Assembly: GCA_016179045.1 (NCBI GenBank)
Contig: JACOSL010000031.1
Span: forward strand, 1-64,000
DNA length: 64,000 nucleotides
Direction: 5' to 3'
Origin: Fimbriimonas ginsengisoli
GTDB taxonomy: Bacteria; Armatimonadota; Fimbriimonadia; Fimbriimonadales; Fimbriimonadaceae
In this document: positions 24,600-32,024 of the stretch, one piece after another
Numbering within the stretch: the first letter of the stretch is position 1
How the letters are laid out: every line of letters begins with the position of its first letter
The notes under the pieces: generated by a model
The model's database searches: none
The model's input: only the letters and a program-made list of their open reading frames with translations
What the model was told of the DNA's origin: nothing
Program-made: the position numbers and the translations under genes

Positions 24600-24643
24600 A
24601 CGATGGTCTTACGATGGTCGAACGATTGTCGGACGATGGCTTC
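24600..24643. repeat. Four tandem 11-bp direct repeats upstream of the YHS gene
   Basis: Units ACGATGGTCTT, ACGATGGTCGA, ACGATTGTCGG and ACGATGGCTTC, exactly 11 bp each (on the minus strand GACCATCGTNN). They end 18 bp before the YHS start codon. Helical-turn direct repeats are the usual layout of OmpR/PhoB-type operator sites, so this may be a regulator site for the copper genes. Confidence 0.6.
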
Positions 24644-24727
24644 GGGTCGGGTGAGGCGGCCAGCCTCAAATGGAATTGGCGCGACAAGGCGCTGGGCGCG
24701 CATGGGCGTGCGCGGGGCGGAATGTGA

Positions 24728-25234
24728 TCAGGCGAGAGGGGGAGCTCGCCCTGCGTCGGGGGCGCGGGGCGAAGCGCCGGGCGGCCATTGGGCCACCTCG
24801 GGGAGCGGGGGCTCTTCAGGCCGGGCGGTCACGCCCGGGAGGGCGATCGGCTCGGGCGGGGCGAGGGTGAAAACGGGGATGGCGGGCAAGGTGAGCGGGG
24901 CTTTGCTCGCGCGGTCGCTCGTGGAGGCCTGGCAGCAGCACGTTTTGGCGGGCTTGGATGGCTTGGGCTGCGCCTTCGAGGGTGGCATGGGCTTTAGCCC
25001 GTGCAGGTGGCCCGCGGCGCCGCCTTTGCCTAGGTGGCAACAGGCGTGAGGATCGACCTTCGCGGCGGGTGTGGCGGTATCGCGGTGGACCCTGGGGGCA
25101 GGCTCGTCGTTCGCACAAGCCTGCATCGGGCACGGAGGCGGGGCGGCGCTTATCGCCATGCTCGCAACGGCAAGCATGGCGGCTAGCGTCTGGAGAGCCT
25201 TTCCGAATTTCCCCCGCTGGGCCATCACGTTCAT
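24728..25234 (-). CDS. Exported Cys/Pro-rich protein, unknown function
   Basis: 168 residues: signal-like N-terminus (FGKALQTLAAMLAVASMAISAAPP), then cysteines in PPCPMQACAN, HACCHLGKGG and KTCCCQAST, and a long Pro-rich tail. The seven Cys plus His pattern suggests metal binding. First gene of the leftward copper cluster; ATG 25234. A complete REP palindrome lies inside it and is translated as HGLKPMPPSK, so part of this protein is repeat-derived. No family recognised. Codon-level plausibility of the Pro-rich tail is lower than for the rest. Confidence 0.55.
   Translation of the reverse strand: MNVMAQRGKFGKALQTLAAMLAVASMAISAAPPPCPMQACANDEPAPRVHRDTATPAAKVDPHACCHLGKGGAAGHLHGLKPMPPSKAQPKPSKPAKTCCCQASTSDRASKAPLTLPAIPVFTLAPPEPIALPGVTARPEEPPLPEVAQWPPGASPRAPDAGRAPPLA
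24985..25004. repeat. REP palindrome inside a coding sequence
   Basis: GCATGGGCT-TT-AGCCCGTGC, preceded by GGTG, matches the REP units flanking the RAYT gene 20 kb away and lies within the Cys/Pro-rich gene. Confidence 0.88.
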
Positions 25235-25269
25235 GTTAACCGATCCCTCTCTATTATCGGTTCCACTTT

Positions 25270-25310
25270 GTGTCTCGACCTATCGGTTTCTAAGCTCCAA
25301 GGCGAGACAC
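25270..25310. promoter_or_regulatory. Inverted repeat upstream of the copper cluster
   Basis: GTGTCTCG (25270-25277) and CGAGACAC (25303-25310) form a perfect 8-bp inverted repeat with a 25-bp spacer, 36-76 bp before the first gene of the leftward cluster. A second imperfect one (ACCGAT/ATCGGT) lies closer to the start codon. Possible operator; no regulator gene is adjacent. Confidence 0.4.
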
Positions 25311-25437
25311 ATGGGAATGTGAGCGAGCATATAATGAAACGAATCGACGGGCGATTCAAGCTTGAGGTCGCTTCGCTGGTCGGCTGATTGCGCGCCGCTA
25401 GAGCCGCGCTCTGACCCAGCAAACGAAATTCGAACTA

Positions 25438-26229
25438 ATGCCTACCCCGTTGGAATTCCTGCGGATGCACTTAGACAGGTTAGAAAGTCTGGCCTATATT
25501 CTGGCAGCCTTCTTCGCCCTGTCCCTGGTCGGCTACATGATCGCGGTGGTTGGAAAAACGGCGGCGCGGGCACGCCAAGCTAGCGGCAGTTGGTCATCAG
25601 CGACGGTACGGCTGGTGCGCGCTGGCATCATCCTTTTCACGCTGGGCTACGCTTGGTCAGAGCCGCCACACGTCGCTCTGGGCTCGTCCGCGGCAGCAGC
25701 ATGGGCGGGAGGGCTGATTTTGGCCGTGGCGATTTTCGTGGTTACCCTGTATGCGTTGAAAGGGGCCTGGCCGCTGTTCGGGGCGTGGTGGCTGATGTTC
25801 AGCTTGGTCGTAGTTGGCCTCATACGTTCACTAGCTGCACCGATGATTTCCGTGCCCGATACCCGCGACTTACAGCTTGTCGGAATTTGGGTGCCTTCTG
25901 ACAGTGGCCGACGGGCTAACCTGATGCGTTCGGACAAGGCCGCGGAAATTCTGGACTCATCCGCGCTCTCCCTCGCCGGAGATGGGAGTTCCGAATTCGG
26001 TTTCGTCACAAAGGATCAGCGGTTCCAGCCCTTCGAACGGGGTCGTTGGGGCACTCGGGGCAGTGTGCTCTTCGTGCGAAGCATCTTTACGGATTACGTC
26101 AATTTTGACAAGCGCTACTACGTTCTGCTTGATCCCGATACCGTGGTGTTGGACCAGAGCGTGGACTTTGGCAAGGAGTCCACCACCTATCGCAGATGGT
26201 CGGCTGCAAGTGTCGCTCCAACGAAATGA
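25438..26229 (+). CDS. Membrane protein, unknown function
   Basis: 263 residues: four hydrophobic segments in the first 135 residues (LAYILAAFFALSLVGYMIAVV, AGIILFTLGYAW, AWAGGLILAVAIFVVTLYAL, FGAWWLMFSLVVVGLIRSL), then a soluble, mainly beta C-terminal domain (about 140-263) that includes LVGIWVPSDSG, GDGSSEFGFVT and YYVLLDPDTVVLDQ. The C-terminal part looks like a lipocalin-like or 'remaining-signal' beta domain, but no family is identified. Starts ATG 25438 with no strong SD. Confidence 0.68.
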   Translation: MPTPLEFLRMHLDRLESLAYILAAFFALSLVGYMIAVVGKTAARARQASGSWSSATVRLVRAGIILFTLGYAWSEPPHVALGSSAAAAWAGGLILAVAIFVVTLYALKGAWPLFGAWWLMFSLVVVGLIRSLAAPMISVPDTRDLQLVGIWVPSDSGRRANLMRSDKAAEILDSSALSLAGDGSSEFGFVTKDQRFQPFERGRWGTRGSVLFVRSIFTDYVNFDKRYYVLLDPDTVVLDQSVDFGKESTTYRRWSAASVAPTK

Positions 26230-26250
26230 AACTTGCGTCTTGCCCAGGGC

Positions 26251-26326
26251 TGGCGCGGACGGAGGGACTCGAACCCCCAACCCTCAGTTCCGAAGACTGA
26301 TGCTCTATCCGTTGAGCTACGCCCGC
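26251..26326 (-). tRNA. tRNA-Arg (TCG anticodon)
   Basis: On the minus strand: acceptor GCGGGCG/CGTCCGC, D arm GCTC...GAGC, anticodon stem TCAGT/ACTGA with loop CTTCGGA (anticodon TCG), T arm GGGGG-TTCGAGT-CCCTC, and encoded CCA. Confidence 0.95.
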
Positions 26327-26540
26327 GCAGGCGACCTTGAGTGTACCGGCCTTGGCCCCGCTTGTCCCGGCGAGGAAACCTGCTTAGGGCCCCACGCTAT
26401 GTTCATCTAGATTGTCGGAGTTTAGTGGCGTTCCGAGGCCGCCGGGCACGACGGAGCGTACCCCTCCCGCTTCGTATGCCGATGGCGAGTTCAGGGCGCG
26501 CGCCTCCTCCGCTTTCGAGGGCCGTCTCCAACCCGCCAGC

Positions 26541-26724
26541 GGGACGCCAAGGATGGCGTCCCGAAAGAAAACGGCTAGCGAGACCCGGGACGGGGCGAGC
26601 GACCAGGAGAAATACCATCACCCCTGCCTCACGGCGGGGGTCGGTGAGCGGCTTGGCCCGCCGGAGCGTAGCGAAGGAGGGAGCGAACCGGGGGGTGGCA
26701 CTCCCCCGAAGGCGGAGGTGCATG
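26541..26724 (+). repeat. Dispersed intergenic repeat, family 2, copy D
   Basis: Opens with the palindrome GACGCCAAGGATGGCGTC, extended by GG/CC, and continues with gcgagcgaccagg, atcacccctgcctcacgg, cgggggtcggtgagcgg, gccggagcgtagcgaagg and gaaccggggggtggcac, co-linear with copy C at 4129-4322. Confidence 0.8.
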
Positions 26725-26822
26725 GATCGAAGCCTGTAGCCTCGGCACCAGGTAGGCCGAGGCATGGAAAACCCTCGCGGGCCCACCCATTGCTCGAAGC
26801 CGTGATAAGCGTCGCCCAAGCC

Positions 26823-26948
26823 GCTGGCTCGCAGCTGATCACCCTCCCCTTGCCCCTCCCTCAAGGGAGGGGAGTTGTTTCCCTTGGCTCGCTCGCGCCC
26901 TCCGGGCGCTCGCTCGCCTCTACTGTTCGCAACGCCATCCTTGGCGTT
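26823..26948 (-). repeat. Dispersed intergenic repeat, family 1, copy B
   Basis: Reverse-complement homologue of copy A at 1716-1833. It shares the opening palindrome AACGCCAAGGATGGCGTT, the gcgcccggagggcgcgagcg block, the acaactcccctcccttgagg palindrome and the gggagggtgatc end. Confidence 0.8.
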
Positions 26949-27076
26949 GCCCGAGGCTGCTGTGGCGATGAGTGCAAGGTGTGTGCGTTGAATTCTTCCA
27001 TGGGATATGGCAATGCCTCGGATGACGACCGAAGATGTGGGTGGTCGAGACCGGGACGGGGCGCGCGAGCCAGAGA

Positions 27077-27099
27077 ACAAGAAACGCCCGGCCCGGGCG
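27077..27099 (-). terminator. Rho-independent terminator after ispH
   Basis: On the minus strand, stem CGCCC-GGGCC-GGGCG followed by TTTCTTGTTC, starting 3 bp beyond the ispH stop codon. Confidence 0.7.
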
Positions 27100-27101
27100 G
27101 C

Positions 27102-28049
27102 TTACGCTCTCGCGAGCGCGAGCTGGATCAGATCGCGCGGCGGCTTGAAGTTCACGCTCTCCTCGATCGTCTCGAGGACCGAGACCGGCGTGTCCGGCCT
27201 CCCCTCGATAAGTGCCCCGATCACCTGCTCGACAAGTTCCTCCGGGGTCGAGGCGCCCGACGAGATGCCGATCACCGGGTAGTCGGTGCGCCACTCGGGC
27301 TTGATCTGCTCGGGCCCAAGCAGCAGGTGGGCGGGCACGCCCATGCCTTCGGCCACCTCGCGCAGCCGGTTGCTGTTGGAGGAGGTCTGCGAGCCCACGA
27401 TGAGAACGAGGTCGCACTCGCCCGCAAGTTGGCGGATCGCCGCCTGCCGATTGGTGGTGGCATAGCAGATGTCCTCCTTCTTAGGCATCTCCAGGTGGGG
27501 GAAACGGCGATGCAGCACGTCGAGAGTGGCGCGCACCTCGTCCACGCTGAGCGTGGTTTGGGTGAGAACGGCGAGGCGCTCGTAGTGGGGAAGGCGAAGG
27601 CGCTCGGCGTCTTGCGGCGTCTCGACCAGCACCGTCCGGTCGGGGGCCTCGCCCATCGTGCCCTCGGCCTCCACATGGCCCGCGTGGCCGATGTAGATCA
27701 TGAAGTAGCCCTTGTCGGCGTAGTGCCGCGCCTCGTTGTGAACCTTGGTGACGAGCGGGCAGGTCGCGTCGATCACGGTCAGACCCCGCGCCTCGGCGTG
27801 GCGTCGAACCTCGGGGGATACGCCGTGCGCGGAGAACACGACCGGCATGCCTTCGGGAATGTCGTCCAGGCTCTCGACGAACACCACGCCCCTGCGCTCG
27901 AAGCTGCGCACCACCCACTCGTTGTGCACGATCGCGTGGCGGACGTACAGGGGCGCGCCGTGAATCTTGAGCGCGAGATCCACCACCTCGATCGCGTAGG
28001 CGACGCCCGCGCAGAATCCGCGCGGGGCGGCAAGGAGAATCTTGTCCAA
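27102..28049 (-). CDS. ispH: 4-hydroxy-3-methylbut-2-enyl diphosphate reductase
   Basis: 315 residues; last enzyme of the MEP (non-mevalonate) isoprenoid pathway, reducing HMBPP to IPP and DMAPP with a 4Fe-4S cluster. The three cluster cysteines are present: C13 (PRGFCAGV), C97 (DATCPLV) and C195 (DICYATTNRQ). Substrate-binding histidines lie in VHNEWVV and SAHGVSPE, and the catalytic Glu in HAGHVEAEGTMGEA. Length is normal. It is 11 bp downstream of folB and followed at once by a terminator, so the two genes form an operon. Confidence 0.97.
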   Translation of the reverse strand: MDKILLAAPRGFCAGVAYAIEVVDLALKIHGAPLYVRHAIVHNEWVVRSFERRGVVFVESLDDIPEGMPVVFSAHGVSPEVRRHAEARGLTVIDATCPLVTKVHNEARHYADKGYFMIYIGHAGHVEAEGTMGEAPDRTVLVETPQDAERLRLPHYERLAVLTQTTLSVDEVRATLDVLHRRFPHLEMPKKEDICYATTNRQAAIRQLAGECDLVLIVGSQTSSNSNRLREVAEGMGVPAHLLLGPEQIKPEWRTDYPVIGISSGASTPEELVEQVIGALIEGRPDTPVSVLETIEESVNFKPPRDLIQLALARA

Positions 28050-28060
28050 CTGCGTCGAGT

Positions 28061-28438
28061 TTACTTGGGGCGCTCAACCCCGGACCGGCGGCGTACCAGT
28101 TCCACGCCCGCCGATTGCACCACCACCGCCATCGGAGGCGCGAGCTTGGCCACCCGCACTTTGGCCTCGGCGATCTCGGGAAATCCATCGAGCAGGCCTT
28201 GGGCGATCGCCCCTGCCAGGCGCTCGACGGTACGCACCTGGCTCTTGCTGGCGACTTCGTAGGCGAGCGTGGCAGCAAGGCCGTAATCCACGGTCTGCAC
28301 GATCTCGTCGGTCGAAGTCGCCGTCTCGGATGACACCTCGAGCGAGAGGTCGATGCGGTACCGATGCCCGACCGCCTGCTCGGCGTCGCTCACCCCGTGG
28401 TACGCATGAAGTTCGAGCCCTTCTACGAACACCCGCAT
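28061..28438 (-). CDS. folB: Dihydroneopterin aldolase
   Basis: 125 residues. MRVFVEGLELHAYHGVSDAEQAVGHRYRIDLSLEV is the standard FolB opening, with the conserved Tyr-His-Gly and the Glu of the pterin pocket. VDYGLAATLAYEVASKSQVRTVERLAGAIA supplies the Tyr and Glu/Leu contacts. It cleaves dihydroneopterin to hydroxymethyldihydropterin in folate synthesis. It lacks the usual Lys-rich C-terminal KP motif in full (KLAPPMAV instead of KPxAP). Divergent from nusA across 121 bp; in operon with ispH. Confidence 0.93.
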   Translation of the reverse strand: MRVFVEGLELHAYHGVSDAEQAVGHRYRIDLSLEVSSETATSTDEIVQTVDYGLAATLAYEVASKSQVRTVERLAGAIAQGLLDGFPEIAEAKVRVAKLAPPMAVVVQSAGVELVRRRSGVERPK

Positions 28439-28472
28439 CGCCCGTGACGGTACCCCAGCAGGCTCGGCGTGC

Positions 28473-28478
28473 TATAAT
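28473..28478 (+). promoter_or_regulatory. Putative -10 element of the nusA operon
   Basis: A perfect TATAAT 82 bp before the nusA start. No good -35 at 17 bp was found. Transcription from here would cross the leader terminator at 28509-28535. Confidence 0.5.
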
Positions 28479-28508
28479 CGCCTCGACAAACCAAAGCGCG
28501 CGGCGGGT

Positions 28509-28535
28509 GGGCGGCTTTAAGGCCGCCCTTTTTCT
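28509..28535 (+). terminator. Intrinsic terminator in the nusA leader (possible attenuator)
   Basis: Stem GGGCGGC / GCCGCCC with loop TTTAAG, followed directly by TTTTTCTT. It lies between the TATAAT box and the nusA start codon, in a divergent spacer where no rightward gene ends, so it can only act on the nusA transcript. Confidence 0.75.
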
Positions 28536-28559
28536 TAACGGGCGCTTGGGAGACGCGGA

Positions 28560-29600
28560 ATGGATATCTTGCAGCAGCTAAACCAGATTGCCCAGGAACG
28601 AGACATCGAGTTGCAAGAACTCCTCCAGGAGATTGAGGAGGCGCTTGCCGTTTCCTACAAGAAGTTCGTCGGCGCGACCGGGGATGTGGTCGTGCACATC
28701 GACCCTCAAAAGGGCTGGACCGCCTTCCTGGAAAAGGAGGTCGTGGGCGTGGTCGCCGAACCGAGCTTTCAGATGAGCCTCACCGAGGCGCGCAAGCGCA
28801 AGCCGGAGGCCGAGGTTGGCGATTTCATCGCAACCGAAGTCGACCCGAACCGGTTTGGCCGCATCGCCGCCCAGACGTTCAAGCAGGTGCTGAACCAGAA
28901 GCTGCGGGAGGCGGAGCAGCGCCAGATTCAAGAGGTGTTCCACGAGAAGATGGGCGACCTCGTTACCGGCAGCGTGACGCGGCGTGAGGGCTCGAGCATC
29001 TTCGTGGAAGTCAACCGGGTGGAGGCGGAACTGCCGAGGCGCGAGCAGGTGCCCACCGAGCCGTACCGCCCGAACGACCGGATGAAGGTGTACGTGCTGC
29101 GGGTGGACGACAGCACGAGGCGCTTGCGGGTGATCGTTTCGCGCACCCACCCCAATCTCCTTCGCAAGCTGTGCGAACTAGAGATTCCAGAGATCGCCCA
29201 GGGCGTGGTCGTGATCAAGAGCGTGGCGCGTGAGCCGGGCCAGCGCAGCAAGCTGGCGGTTGTGACCACCGACGAGCGAGTGGACCCAGTGGGCGCGTGC
29301 GTCGGGCCGAGGGGCGCGCGGGTTCAGGCCATCGTGGACGAACTTTACGAAGAGAAGATCGACATCGTGCCCTTCAGCGAGGATCAGAAGACGTACATCA
29401 CGAACGCGCTCAGCCCTGCCAAAGTCAACTCGCTCAAACTGAACGAAGAGGAGCACAGCGCCTACGTGGTCGTACCCGACAACCAGCTTTCGCTCGCGAT
29501 CGGCAAGGGCGGCCAAAACGTGCGGCTTGCCGCCCGGCTGACCGAATGGAAGATCGACATCCGCAGCGAGGCGCAAGCGGCGGCGGAGGGCAAGAAGTAG
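28560..29600 (+). CDS. nusA: Transcription elongation/termination factor NusA
   Basis: 346 residues. An N-terminal RNAP-binding domain (ILQQLNQIAQERDIELQELLQEIEEALAVSYKK) is followed by an S1 domain (about 130-200, GDLVTGSVTRREGSSIFVEV) and two KH domains (DPVGACVGPRGARVQAIVDEL and SLAIGKGGQNVRLAARL). It lacks the C-terminal acidic repeats of E. coli NusA, as in most non-proteobacterial versions. It modulates pausing, termination and antitermination. First gene of a nusA-ylxR-infB operon; a leader terminator precedes it, and rimP is not adjacent. Confidence 0.96.
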   Translation: MDILQQLNQIAQERDIELQELLQEIEEALAVSYKKFVGATGDVVVHIDPQKGWTAFLEKEVVGVVAEPSFQMSLTEARKRKPEAEVGDFIATEVDPNRFGRIAAQTFKQVLNQKLREAEQRQIQEVFHEKMGDLVTGSVTRREGSSIFVEVNRVEAELPRREQVPTEPYRPNDRMKVYVLRVDDSTRRLRVIVSRTHPNLLRKLCELEIPEIAQGVVVIKSVAREPGQRSKLAVVTTDERVDPVGACVGPRGARVQAIVDELYEEKIDIVPFSEDQKTYITNALSPAKVNSLKLNEEEHSAYVVVPDNQLSLAIGKGGQNVRLAARLTEWKIDIRSEAQAAAEGKK

Positions 29601-29860
29601 CCGCCGGGCCGCAACGCACCTGCGTCGGCTGCCGCCGAAAGGGCGATCAAGCCGATTTCCTTCGGGTGGCAGCGACTGCGGATGGTTCACTCACGGTGCG
29701 AGGTAAGGGCGGCGCCGGCCGGAGCGCCTATCTGTGCAAGCAAGTGTCCTGCATCGAAGCGGGCATGAAATCCGGACGGCTGGAGCGAGCCTTGCGGACG
29801 AAGTTTGAAGAAAGCGCGCGGGCGCGACTGAGGAACGAGTTGGAATGCAAACTGAGGTAA
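29546..29860 (+). CDS. ylxR: YlxR-family RNA-binding protein
   Basis: About 104 residues. The core PQRTCVGCRRKGDQADFLRVAATADGSLTVRGKGGAGRSAYLCKQVSCIEAGMK is the YlxR fold with its Cys-x-x-Cys and GRSAYLC motifs. It occupies the usual place between nusA and infB. No start codon lies between the nusA stop and the core; the nearest in-frame ATG is 29546, which overlaps nusA by 55 bp and adds a Gly/Arg-rich N-terminus, so the true start is uncertain. It overlaps infB by 16 bp. Confidence 0.82.
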   Translation: MEDRHPQRGASGGGGQEVAAGPQRTCVGCRRKGDQADFLRVAATADGSLTVRGKGGAGRSAYLCKQVSCIEAGMKSGRLERALRTKFEESARARLRNELECKLR

Positions 29861-31785
29861 AGAAAGCAGACATGACCGTCGTGATCGCCGACTTGGCGAA
29901 GGAGTTTGAGATCCTTCCCGGCCAAGTCTCCGGCACGCTCGACGAGCTTGGCCTTGCCCACGAGGGTGGCCAGTTCGAGTCGGACCCGGAGACCCTCGAG
30001 CTTGTGCGCGAGGCGCTGACAGAGGTGATCGGCACCAAGAATCTGACGCTCCAGCCGGGCCGCACCCCGAGGGACATCGCGACCGCCCTCGGCATGCCCC
30101 AGCAGGAAATCCAGAAGACCCTCATGCTGAAGATGGGGGTGGGCGCGACCATCACCACCGCCCTCAAGGACGAGGTGGCAGAGCAACTCGTACAGCACTT
30201 CGGCTATGCCGTTACCTGGGCAACCGAAGTCAAGCCGAGACCCAGGCCCGCCGCCCATCCGAAGCCAAAAGTCGGCGCCCAGCACCGGCCACCGGTGGTG
30301 ACCATCATGGGCCACGTAGATCACGGCAAGACCTCCCTGCTCGATTTCATCCGCAAGACGAGCGTGGCCTCGCACGAGCATGGCGGCATCACCCAGCACA
30401 TCGGCGCTTACCAGGTCGTCCTGCCCGAGGGCACGATCACGTTTCTCGACACGCCCGGCCATGCCGCGTTCACCGCGATGCGCGCCCGGGGCGCCCAGGT
30501 CACCGATATCGCGGTTCTCGTAGTGGCGGCAGACGACGGCATCATGCCTCAGACGAAGGAGGCGATCAGCCACGCCCGAAATGCGGGGGTGCCTATCATC
30601 GTCGCGGTCAACAAGATCGATAAGCAGGGCGCGAATCCCGATCGCGTGCTCCAGCAGTTGCCCGAGCAAGAGGTGATACCGGAGGCTTTCGGTGGCCAGA
30701 CCATCGTTTGCCCGGTGTCCGCCCTGACCGGCGAGGGCGTGCCCCACCTGCTCGAGATGATTCTGCTCCAGGCGGGCGTTTTGAACCTCACGGCCGACCC
30801 GAAAGGCAAGCTCGAAGGTGCGGTTATCGAGTCCAAGCTGGAGAAGGGTCGCGGGCCCGTTGCGACCGTGCTGGTTCAAGAGGGAACCCTGCGCGTTGGC
30901 GACACCATCGTGGTCGGCCACGCGTTTGGCCGGGTCAAGGCGATGACGGACTACCGGGGCGAGCGCATGACCGAGGCGGCCCCTTCGACTCCGGTCGAGG
31001 TGCTCGGTCTCAGCGAGGTGCCCGCCGCCGGCGACGCGGTCGAGCCGACGGACGACGAGCGAACTGCGCGCGAGATCGCCACCGGCCGATCTCAGGAGGC
31101 GCATCGGCAGAGCCTAGTTTCCCCTTCGAGAGGGATCACCCTGAGCGAGCTGCGCGAGCGGCTGGCGGAAGAGGAGACTAAGGAGCTGAGGCTGATCGTC
31201 AAGGCGGACGTGCACGGGTCCGTGGAGGCGGTGCGCGGGCTCGTCGAGCAGATGAACAACCCGGAAGTGGAAGTTCGCGTGATCCACAGCGGCGTGGGCT
31301 CGATCGTCGAAAGCGACATCCTGCTCGCCAACGCGGCGGGCGCGATCTGCGTGGGATTCAACACAAAGCCTGAGCCGGGCGCGAAGAAAGAAGCCGAGCG
31401 GCGTAAGGTCGAGATTCGAACCTATACGATCATCTATGAGCTGATCGAAGACATAGAGAAAGCGGTCAAGGGCATGCTCGAGCCCAAATACGAGGAATCG
31501 TATTTGGGCACGGTCGACATCCGCGTGCGCTTCGATCTGTCCAAGAAAGGCATCGTGGCCGGCTGCTACGTTTCCGAAGGGAAAGTTGTGCGCAACGCCA
31601 GCTGTCGGGTTTCGCGTGATGGCGAAGTGGTGTTCAGCGGCAAGATCGGTTCGCTACGGCACCTTAAGGACGACGTGCGCGAGGTGACCGAAGGCATGGA
31701 ATGCGGCGTGACGTTTGACGGCTGGGACGAGTTTAAGGAAGGCGACAAGATCGAGGCCTTCGAACAGGTACTCGTCAACGCCTGA
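29845..31785 (+). CDS. infB: Translation initiation factor IF-2
   Basis: 646 residues. Short N-terminal region without the long variable extension of E. coli IF-2, then the GTPase domain: G1 GHVDHGKT (156-163), G3 DTPGHA, G4 NKID, G5 SALTGEG. Domains II-IV follow, with [21 protein letters not shown] and [15 protein letters not shown] (initiator-tRNA-binding domain). It places fMet-tRNA in the P site. Third gene of the nusA operon. A degenerate copy of its last codons lies at 31930-31975. Confidence 0.97.
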   Translation: MQTEVKKADMTVVIADLAKEFEILPGQVSGTLDELGLAHEGGQFESDPETLELVREALTEVIGTKNLTLQPGRTPRDIATALGMPQQEIQKTLMLKMGVGATITTALKDEVAEQLVQHFGYAVTWATEVKPRPRPAAHPKPKVGAQHRPPVVTIMGHVDHGKTSLLDFIRKTSVASHEHGGITQHIGAYQVVLPEGTITFLDTPGHAAFTAMRARGAQVTDIAVLVVAADDGIMPQTKEAISHARNAGVPIIVAVNKIDKQGANPDRVLQQLPEQEVIPEAFGGQTIVCPVSALTGEGVPHLLEMILLQAGVLNLTADPKGKLEGAVIESKLEKGRGPVATVLVQEGTLRVGDTIVVGHAFGRVKAMTDYRGERMTEAAPSTPVEVLGLSEVPAAGDAVEPTDDERTAREIATGRSQEAHRQSLVSPSRGITLSELRERLAEEETKELRLIVKADVHGSVEAVRGLVEQMNNPEVEVRVIHSGVGSIVESDILLANAAGAICVGFNTKPEPGAKKEAERRKVEIRTYTIIYELIEDIEKAVKGMLEPKYEESYLGTVDIRVRFDLSKKGIVAGCYVSEGKVVRNASCRVSRDGEVVFSGKIGSLRHLKDDVREVTEGMECGVTFDGWDEFKEGDKIEAFEQVLVNA

Positions 31786-31812
31786 CGCCCAGACAGGTGG
31801 TCCTCGGGCTAT

Positions 31813-31855
31813 GCCTCAGCATTCCTCGGATGGGTTGTGCCGCGAATGCTGAGGC
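31813..31855. terminator. Inverted repeat just after infB
   Basis: GCCTCAGCATTC (31813-31824) and GAATGCTGAGGC (31844-31855) form a perfect 12-bp stem with a 19-base loop. Possible operon terminator, although there is no long T-run. Its arms recur in the next hairpin. Confidence 0.5.
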
Positions 31856-31874
31856 TTTCCGGGGGCACTGGGAT

Positions 31875-31922
31875 AGCCTCAACATCGGGCCGGCACGAAC
31901 CATCCGGCAGCAATGCTGAGGC
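31875..31922. repeat. Second, related hairpin of the infB-downstream element
   Basis: GCCTCAACAT (31875-31884) and ATGCTGAGGC (31913-31922) repeat the arms of the preceding hairpin with one mismatch. Confidence 0.55.
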
Positions 31923-31929
31923 ATCGTAA

Positions 31930-31975
31930 AGGATCGGGCCGTTCGAACAAGTCCTGGTAAACGCCTGACGGCCAA
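31930..31975 (+). pseudogene. Duplicated 3' end of infB
   Basis: Bases 31930-31975 align without gaps to the last infB codons and trailer at 31747-31792, 36 of 46 identical by hand count, including ttcgaaca and acgcctgacg around the stop. No other infB sequence is present here, so it is a remnant of a gene end. Confidence 0.7.
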
Positions 31976-32024
31976 TATGAACAAGGGCCGCGGCGTCCCG
32001 CAGCCCTTGGTCTCGTTTGAGGGC

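Larger units (their letters stand above)
26327..27101. other. Repeat-rich non-coding spacer
   Basis: Between tRNA-Arg and ispH. It contains a family 2 repeat (26541-26724), a hairpin GCCTCGG/CCGAGGC at about 26740-26764, a reversed family 1 repeat (26823-26948) and the ispH terminator. A long frame crosses the region on the plus strand but changes character at each repeat boundary and continues antisense to ispH, so it is not a gene. Confidence 0.75.

Noticed and set aside
15376-25234. Horizontal island boundaries around the copper cluster
   Set aside because: No integrase, no flanking direct repeats, and base composition like its surroundings; transfer cannot be argued from this window.
26412-28262. 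A 616-codon plus-strand open frame across the repeat spacer and ispH/folB
   Set aside because: Runs through two dispersed repeats then antisense to clear ispH and folB genes; no domain; changes composition at repeat borders.
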